Below, piece after piece: positions 23,401 to 32,400 of a stretch of DNA of 64,000 nucleotides. The stretch lies in assembly GCA_022606425.2 (NCBI GenBank), contig JAHDVF020000528.1, positions 207,091 through 271,090 of the forward strand. The letters run 5' to 3'. The first letter of the stretch is position 1. Each line of letters opens with the position of its first letter. This DNA comes from Lepidostoma basale (Eukaryota; Arthropoda; Insecta; Trichoptera; Lepidostomatidae). The position numbers and the translations under genes were made by a program. Under the pieces are notes generated by a model. It saw only the letters and a program-made list of their open reading frames with translations, was not told the DNA's origin and made no database searches.

Positions 23401-26400
23401 AAAATGGAGCTACAGCGCCCTTGAGATGATTAATTCATAAAAATGGCGCTCTATAAATCATCCAATTTATTATTATTATTATTATTATTATTACGTAAAA
23501 TTTAAGTGATTGAATAAATAATATGAATGAAAACGTCTGCCTTCTAATAGTTTTATTGTATTTTAGATAGAATCACATGTTTCGCCCTTCTAAGGTATTA
23601 TCAAATGTGATATTCGATTTAATCTCATAGAAGACAGACGTTTTAATTTATATAATTTTTTTAAAATGGAGTTTTACATCTTTGCTTACGAAACGATTAA
23701 TTAATTAATCAGCGCAAAAATACCACACGTCGTTTATTTAATCGTCTATGACAGCGGTCACCAAACTTTGGACTGCGGGCCGACATTTGATAATCCCTCA
23801 GAAAGTCGAAATATGTCATTCCCTTAAAATATAAAAAAAACTTCTAGAAAATGTTTTCGATTGTATTAATGACAGTATTTTTATACTTTAAATATAATTT
23901 GAATTTGTAGTCTTCTTCTTTTTCCCCGTGTCAATGGTACTAGTAGGGTCTTTATATCGTTGGACAAGTCCGCAAGAAGTAGTTCGGGTACTGCGTTTTA
24001 TGCGTGCCTTCGTTACAAAGCGAACTTTGCGGTGAAGTGGCAAGATCTATGACTGCCACACTGAATATCCCGGATTCGATTCCCGGCCATGGTGGTGTGA
24101 TTGTAACACTGTTTTTGATCTGATGTAGAATTCACGTGACAATAAAGTGGCCGTAAATAAGCTATCAATTACATATCGTTAGAATCAATTTAAAAGCTAT
24201 TATAATAAACATATTATACTCAGTAATTGAGTTCTAACGATATGTAGAATACAAAAAAAAATCCATGTTTCACAATTGAAGGCTTGTTATTACAAAAGTA
24301 CTAAGTGGTTTTAACATTAAACCAAGAAAAATAATAAAAAAACTGTTCATTGTTACAAATGTCGTGTACCGCGGGTGGCATCTTTAGGGAGATGATTGAA
24401 CTACACTATAATACGCGTATATTCACCCTATGCACATTTGTACAGTTATTGTCCTTTATGTTTAACACCAATTAAGATCAAAAACTCATTTTAGATTTTT
24501 TTATACTTGGCACCTTTGTAATGTCCTATTCTCAATTATCTCTGAATCAAATATTTGTGAAATGTATACTTATATCTGTATACGAATCCTGGACATTACA
24601 GGATTCGTATACAGATATAAGTATACATTTCAAAAATATTTGTAATTATTCTGGTCAATTCTTTGGCGTATAAAATAGGAGTGATACTCCAGGCGACTTC
24701 TAAAACAGTGCGCTAGGAGGCGGTAGCCTCTTCGCATTGTGTTAATAAAGTAGTTTGCTAAATGCTAAACAATCATTCTCCATAGATGGCGTTAGTGGGT
24801 GGATTGTATCTTAAAAAATTAATTAGTACAATCAAATCTACATAGATGGTTGACTGGAACTGACACGTGAAGATAGGTATGGATTTGGAGTACGAGGTCT
24901 GTTCAAAAAGTATCGCGAATTTTGAATTTCCGCTGGCTACGTATATTTGATTTTTGATTTTTTTGTAGCGTTATGTTGGTACTCATGTCCCTTACTTATG
25001 CTGACAAGGTCGGCCATTTTGAATGTTTAGTTAATTTTTGACAGCTGTTTTGCTTGGATGTGTTTTGGCTCGTCTTCGATTTTTGCCTATTCCAAAAAAT
25101 GGATCAAAGAATCTGTATCAAATTTTGTGTGAAAAACAAAATAAAGTGCGCGGACGCATTTCGAATATTGACTGTGGCATATGGTGAAGCTACCTTGGAC
25201 CAAAGCAACGTTTATCGGTGGTACAAAATGTTCTCAGAGGGCCGAGAAGATATGAACGACGAAGAGCGTGCTGGACGCCCAAGCACGTCAACAACAGACG
25301 AAAACATTGATAAAGTGAAGAAAATAGTATTAGCCAATCGTCGAATCACCGTTAGAGAAGTTGCTGAGGACCTAAACATATCGATTGGCTCGTGCCATTC
25401 GATTTTAACCAATGATTTGGGCATGAGTCGGGTCGCCGCGAAATTCGTGCCAAAATTGCTCAATTTCGACCAAAAACAGCATCGCGTTAACATTGCTCAG
25501 GAGATGTTGGACTCGGTCCGTGACGACCCAAATGTGCTCCAGAGGGTCATAACTGGTGACGAATCATGGGTTTATGGTTATGACGTGGAAACCAAAGCTC
25601 AATCATCCCAATGGAAGCTGCCGCATGAGCCAAGACCAAAAAAAGCGCGCCAAGTTCGGTCGAACGTGAAGGTTTTGCTCACAGTTTTCTTCGATTGCAG
25701 GGGCGTGGTGCATCATGAGTTCTTGCCACAGGGTAGTACGGTCAATAAGGAATATTACCTGCAAGTTATGCGCAATTTGCGCGAAGCAATCCGCCAGAAA
25801 CGCCCGGATTTGTGGAAGAACAAAAACTGGCTTTTGCACCATGATAACGCCCCTGCTCACACATCGTTGCTTGTGCGCGAATATTTGGCCAAAAACAACA
25901 CAGTAATGGTGCCGCAGCCACCGTATTCCCCAGACCTGGCCCCCTGTGACTTTTTCCTGTTTCCAAAACTGAAGAGGCCCATGAAAGGACGACGCTACGC
26001 CACGATTGAGGAGATAAAGACGGCATCGAAGGAGGAGCTGAACAAGATCACAAAAAATGATTTTTTTAAGTGCTTCGAGGATTGGAAAAAACGTTGGCAT
26101 AAATGTATTATATCCGAGGGGAATTACTTTGAAGGGGACAAAATAGATATTCATGAATAAATAAATACTTTTTGAAAAAACATAAAATTCGCGATACTTT
26201 TTGAACAGACCTTGTATATATACAACTTCCAAAAAAAATGTATCATGCATGATCATAATAACAATGGTGGAATGGGGAATGTTGTAATTACATAAAGCGT
26301 GCGCTTAACCCAACCAATGACAGGTCATAAGTCCTGTAAACACCTTGATCATCCATATTCAGTTTCCAGTTTGCGTCTTCGTCTCTATTGAGATACAATT

Positions 26401-29400
26401 AAAAATTTGTCTCTGAATCGTTCAATTTTTTTTAAGTCATAGGGACTTAGAGGCTGTTATAGGCGGACGTCGCCTTTCCGTCAGCTTCGCTCATTCAATC
26501 CCTAGGCCCGTCCCTCGTCCATGCAGGACTTATGTTACTGGGGTTTTGTGATTAAAGAAAAACATGAAGGACCCAGGCCACATTTAAAGTACCCATTTCC
26601 TCTGTGTCCGAGGGTCCGACGCAGCACAGGAAGCCATTCGCTCAGCGTGTGTTTGTGCACTATATAAGATCAGTTGAATCAGTCAATTTGTAGTTAATTA
26701 TGTGTTTTCGTTTTTTCCCAGTTGCCGACACTCCAGGGCCCGTGCTTGGTCCGACGTCGGGGGCGGGACCTGGGCCGGGGGCGGTGGCGGTGGGGAGCAG
26801 CGCGTCCCGCCGCTTCCTCACCGAGTTCCTGCAGGAGCCGCCGGCCGCGGCGGATGCTCCGCAGTTTGACTTCTCTGTTCCTGCCAACCTCACGGGCCTC
26901 GTAGGCCAGCCCGTACGCCTGCTGTGTCGGGTCAGGGCACTTGGCAACAGGACGGTCAGTCCAATTTTACTAAGAATTAATTGTATCTCAATAGAGACGA
27001 AGATGTAAATTATTTGGAAACAGAGAGTCGAGGCGTTAGAACTAAAATATATGAAATGTTTCTCAACATGGTAGCATATATCTCCTTTTTTTTTGTCCTG
27101 TCACACCTCCGTGGTGCCTAGGGCCTCAAGGAATCTTCTCCACCCGACTCTATCGCATGCCTGATGCCTAACATTATTCCAAGTGAGGCCTGCTGCCTTA
27201 ACCTCGTCCTGCAGGGTTCTTCTCCAGGTGGCTCTAGGTCTGCCTCGCTTTCTCTTTCCCCCCATAGGGGACCAGTCTAGTGCACCCTGAGTGATGCAGG
27301 CTGGGTTCCGTCTCAGAGTATGACCGATCCACTGCCATTTGTGTCTAGCGACTTGTTCTCTAATTGGCTTTTCGTCTGCCATGGTCCAGAGAACGGCATT
27401 TGACACTGTTTGGGGCCAATAGATTTTGAATATTGAGCGAAGGCACCTATTTATAAACAACTGGAGTTTACCAACAACGTCCGCGGTAGACTTCCAAGTC
27501 TCACATTCGTACAGCAGTACGCTTTTAACGCTGCTGAGTTGTAATTGTAATTGTAATTGTAACTGTAAGTGTGATCGAAGGTGTCGTGGATGCGGCACCG
27601 TGATACGCACCTGCTGACGGTGGGTCGCTACACGTACACTTCGGACCAGAGGTTCGAGGCTCAGCACAGTCCGCACTCCGAGGAGTGGGCGCTGCGCATT
27701 CGGCCCGCCCAGCGCCGCGACTCTGGCACCTATGAGTGCCAGGTCAGCACCACACCTCCAATCGGTCATCACGTCTTTCTCAGCGTGGTCGGTGAGTGCC
27801 TCATGAGTTCATATACATTCCATATGTGAGGTTGCAAAATGTGAAATGAGGTAAATTCTGAAAAATGTTGTCAAAGAAATATATCGACTGAAGCAAAGAT
27901 GGCAGTGCACAATGGAGTTTTGTGAGGACCCTTATGTATGGAAGTGAAGCTTGGAATTGGCAGAAGAAGGACGAAAGTAAGATAAATGCGGTAGAAATGA
28001 GGTCGCTAAGAAGGATGTGCGGAAAAACAAAAGATAGAATATCTAATGATGCGTGATAAATAAAATCAAGAAACGTTCACTAAGATGGTTTGGACATATG
28101 GAACGAATGGATGAGGGCAGAATGGTTAAAAATATATATACAAGTAGTGTGAATGGAAAACGAAGTCGAGGAAGGCCAAGGAAGACATGGCATGTTCAAA
28201 TGAATCAATTACTGAAAGGCAGCCATGTTCGAAGTAGGAACAATCGACGAGCGTGCATGTCACGATGTGTAAATGTAGAAGACGCGAGAGAGTCAGGATA
28301 GAACAATGTGGCAATACATGGAATAGTTTATTAAGTTGTTTGTATATAATAATGCCAACATCAGTTGGCGAAACAACCGTCGTGACAAATTCTAAAAAAT
28401 GTGCTATCATAACTGTGTTTTATAGTAAATTCTGTAAATTTCTGCAGTTTTTGAAATATGAAATAGTGTTAGTGGAGATATTTGATAAATGGAGATGTAT
28501 TATGAACAAAATTATGAAAGGATCGCTGCGATGATTCGGACATATGGAACGCATGGATGGAGAAAGAATGGTTAAGAAAGTATACGTTAATGATATAAAT
28601 GGAGTACGGAGTCGAGGCAGACCGAGGAAAATATGGCATGACCAAATTAATCAAATTTAAAGGTAGGTCATGTTATAAGTCGGAGGAATCGACGTGCGTG
28701 TATGACTCGTTGAATGTGGAGGAATCTAGAGAGGTTTGCCAGGATAGAGTAGTGTGGCGGTCCATTCTCTCTGCCTACCCCTGCGGAGAAACGGCGTGAT
28801 GGTTTGTTTGTTTGAGATGTATTATTGTTGTTGATTGAAATTTCTTGTTAGAAGTTCATTGTAAATTATTCAATTTTATATATTGGCCATGCTAGAAGGC
28901 GGATGCATCGACTTGCGTGAATGACTCGCCGTATGAATGTGGAGGAAGCTAGAGACGTGTGTAGGATCGAGTAGCGTGACGGTCCGTTCTGGTTTGTTGT
29001 GGTTATGATTAGTGTGTGTGACTAATGTTCATGATATTGCCAAGAACCAGAGACGGAGATTTTGGGCGGACCGGAATTATTCATTAACCTCGGCTCCACC
29101 ATCAACCTCACCTGCTTGGTGCGCCACGCTCCTGAACCCCCGCCCTCGATCACGTGGTCACATGGCGATCAGGTAACTAACCAATCATTTTATATAATAA
29201 TGAAATAAAGCGATGTTTTTTTTACTAACTACTTCCACGTATTGCCGTTATTTCAACAGCGACCAGTTTCGCCAGGCCTGCTGCCACCGAGAGACTAATA
29301 AAATCATTACATTACAATAATTCAATGGTTAAATGAATTATTGTAATGTAATGATTTTATTAGTCTGTCTAAAGAATGATTAAATGTTATAAATATGGTC

Positions 29401-32400
29401 TGTTCTACTATATGGCTGCAAAACCTGGATTCTGAAAGTGAATGTAATGAACCGGTTGGAAGCGTTCGAGATGTGGATATACCGCAAAATGCTCCATATA
29501 CTGTGGACCGATAGGGTCAGTAATGCAGAAGTACTGCAGAGAGCCAGAGCCAATAGAGAGCTGTTGTCAAGTGTGAAAATTAGAAAGGTCTCATATTTGG
29601 GTCATGTGCTAAGAGGAGACAAATACCACTTCCTTCGACTGATATTAATGGGTAAAGTGGAGGGACGTCGCACATAGGTGGATTTGAATGATTTAGGCGG
29701 TCAAAATTATTTTACGCTGTATTTTGACTTCAAATCATAAATATTATCGTAAAAAATTGTCCTTAGTAAAAAAAAAATTTTTTCCCAGCCAAAAATATAA
29801 AAAAATACTAAATTTCGAGGAAAAATTTTTTTTTATTACAAATTTTACAAACAAAAAAAAATCTAGTTACAGATTAATAATTTTGGTGCAAATAAGTATT
29901 TTAAATATGTTTATACATTAATGGACAAATTTTAATCCATGTCTGAAATATCGGATTCGGTATTCGGTACAGCTGGTAGTAACATATTCATTGTTTCAGG
30001 GCAAAATTAACCTGGTTTGATCGTTTTTTTTTTGTTTGTTTCATGCTACTTAATAGTGAATCTGAATTTGATAATATATCTAGGTTGCATTCCTCTCTCG
30101 AGAACTTTCTTGCGTAGTTTTCGCGGTATAATCGAAAGTGCTTATTTCTGGCTTCTGCTGCCTCTTCCGACAACTGTCCTATGGGTAATAAGGCATTTTC
30201 AATTACAGCTGCATCATGAATCAATATTTTATGCAAGGTCGGAGACATTGGGTGCCAAGTATATAACTCGACATACAATTTCGCAGTTGCCATGGCATAT
30301 TCATCAAATCGTTATATTTCCCGTAGTATTTTCGAAGCATCCCCTTTTCCTCGAGCCTGTAATGTTGTTTGCGCTGCATGAACGATTACTTCTTTATTAA
30401 GCGAATAAGGTATTTCCTCCGTTTTTTTTCTTTTAGTCTTCTCACTTGAATCTTCAAATGCTTTAGAAGGCCAACCTGGTCGAGTTTACTTGTTTGCTGA
30501 AAGTTCAAATGTTCCTCCTAACCACTTTTCATTAGTTTTAAGAAACATTGCTTCTTTTCTATGGGCTTTCGGCCATTTTTCTTTCATTGATGTTTTAAAA
30601 TATGCAAATCTTTGTTTGAAACTGCTTAGATTATCTGGAGTGTCACCACAACAGGACAATAGGTGATTTTTTAGATATTTAATTTTTTCATCTAAATTAG
30701 GTAAATCTTGCTGCTGCATTTGATTGTAAAGATATTTACGGCTTACGGTTTTTGTACCCGATGTACCAGATATACCTAAAATTCAGAAAATCACACTTTA
30801 CTACATTTTAAGAAAAAGTTGTTAAAAAAAAGTGATGTCATCCTTTTAAAAAAAATAACTGTAATTTGGTCAACCGCAGCTATCCGCAGCCAAATTTTAT
30901 GTCATTAATTAGTCAAATATAAGAAGTATACAGTACAGGAACAAACATTACGCGATAGGACGCGATAATATAACAAAATGTCTTGTAAACTTGAAAATTA
31001 AGTAAAAGTTTCATTACTAGACCACCTTTTTTTGAAGTTCTACAAATAATATAAAATAACTTTTAAAGTATGTTAAACACATCAACAAATATTGATTATT
31101 ACCTGAATTATTCGAATCCAAAACGATAACTTCGAAATATTAGGTGGACAAGGCAAAATTCTCCTTGTTTAATGTTTACACTGAGAGCGCTAAGAACAAT
31201 GACGACGTGCACTTCGTTAGGCGGACAAGTTTCAACCACCTGCGCGCGCACACGGTCAAAGGTTCGTGGTTGGGGATGGTCAATTATTGTTACTGGGACA
31301 TTTCTTTGGATCTAGGATTTTTTTGGTATTTTTAACATCGATTTTGAAATTTGACTTATGACCGGCTAATTCTTAACAATCCACGTAAGTGCGTCGGCCG
31401 GGGAGTTGGGAGAAGGCAGTTGCCCTGACTGCAGAACATCAAAGAGTGGACAGGAATAATAAGAGTTCAGAACCTGTTCCAAGTGGCGCAGGATAGAGAA
31501 GCCTTTGCTGTAGTGATCGCCAACGTTGGGGGGACCTGACACGGCACCGAAAGATGAAGAATCTAATGATTTTATCGAAATCACTAGATGGAAGTTTTTT
31601 AAAAGTAATAATTAAATAATAAGATCTTTTTTTAAGAACAACTGGTCACTGGTGACCAGTCTGTCAATGCCTGGCGAAATCGGTCACTATCGAAATAAAG
31701 ACAAAGTGGAAGCAGTTTATCGTTTTATTCAATATTTTTATCGTTCTAACATGCAATTCTAGATGCCTTATTGAGGGTTTTTATGTTTTTATGTAAAGTC
31801 TATGGTCTTGAAATTGTTACCCTGTCCAAACAAAGTGCCGAGAAACTATGAGTGACCCAAAGAGACATGGAAAGAGCCATGTTATGATTAAGCCTAAGAG
31901 ACAGAGTCAGAAACGATACGGTGAGAGAAAAAACAAAGGTCACTGACATCATTCAGAAGCTCAGACGAAAAGTGGACAAGAAGACTGCTGACTTGGAGAC
32001 CGTGGACGGCAAAGAGAAGTGTAGGGCGACCGCTACTACGGTGGAAGGATGATATGAACAGACACGTCGGAATAACCTGGATGCAGTCTGCACAGGACAG
32101 AGTGATGTGGAAGCGAATTGATGAGGCCTTTGTCCAGGAGTGGACGGGAATAGGCTGAGGAAGAAGAAGAAGAAGATGTTTTATGATAATTCCTTCTTCT
32201 TCTTTTCTTTTTAGACCCCTGTTTCTGTTTCTATTGTCAGGCTGGCCTCTTATGAGAAGTTGACTCCCAGCTATCGCTTCATGTTTTTGGTGGTCTTCCG
32301 GTAGGACGGTAGCGAACAAGAATCTGATGCACCACAATGTGTGGGATTCTGGAGGAATTCATCCTCTGGACGTGCGCATTCCAGTGTCTTTTATGTTATC

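Larger units (their letters stand above)
24775..26402. repeat. FB1 foldback repeat interrupted by mariner
   Basis: The FB1 left half (CTCCATAGATGGCGTTAGTG...TGACACGTGAAGATAGG) ends at TA 24891-24892. The right half resumes at TA 26215-26216 with TATACAACTTCC and runs to TTGAGATACAATTA. Comparison with 20822-21240 shows the mariner entered the TA of ACATATATACAAC. Confidence 0.75.

Noticed and set aside
25603..26256. 217-codon minus-strand frame opposite the mariner transposase
   Set aside because: It lies entirely antisense to a well-supported transposase and shows no protein-family resemblance.
26660..26947. Minus-strand and alternative-frame ORFs over dpr exon 2
   Set aside because: High GC content suppresses stop codons on all frames; the Dpr frame explains the sequence.
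27581..27829. Extension of dpr exon 3 to the TGA at 27827
   Set aside because: The conserved donor at 27792 and phase-matched exon 4 give the expected Dpr Ig1-Ig2 linker; read-through sequence is not Dpr-like.
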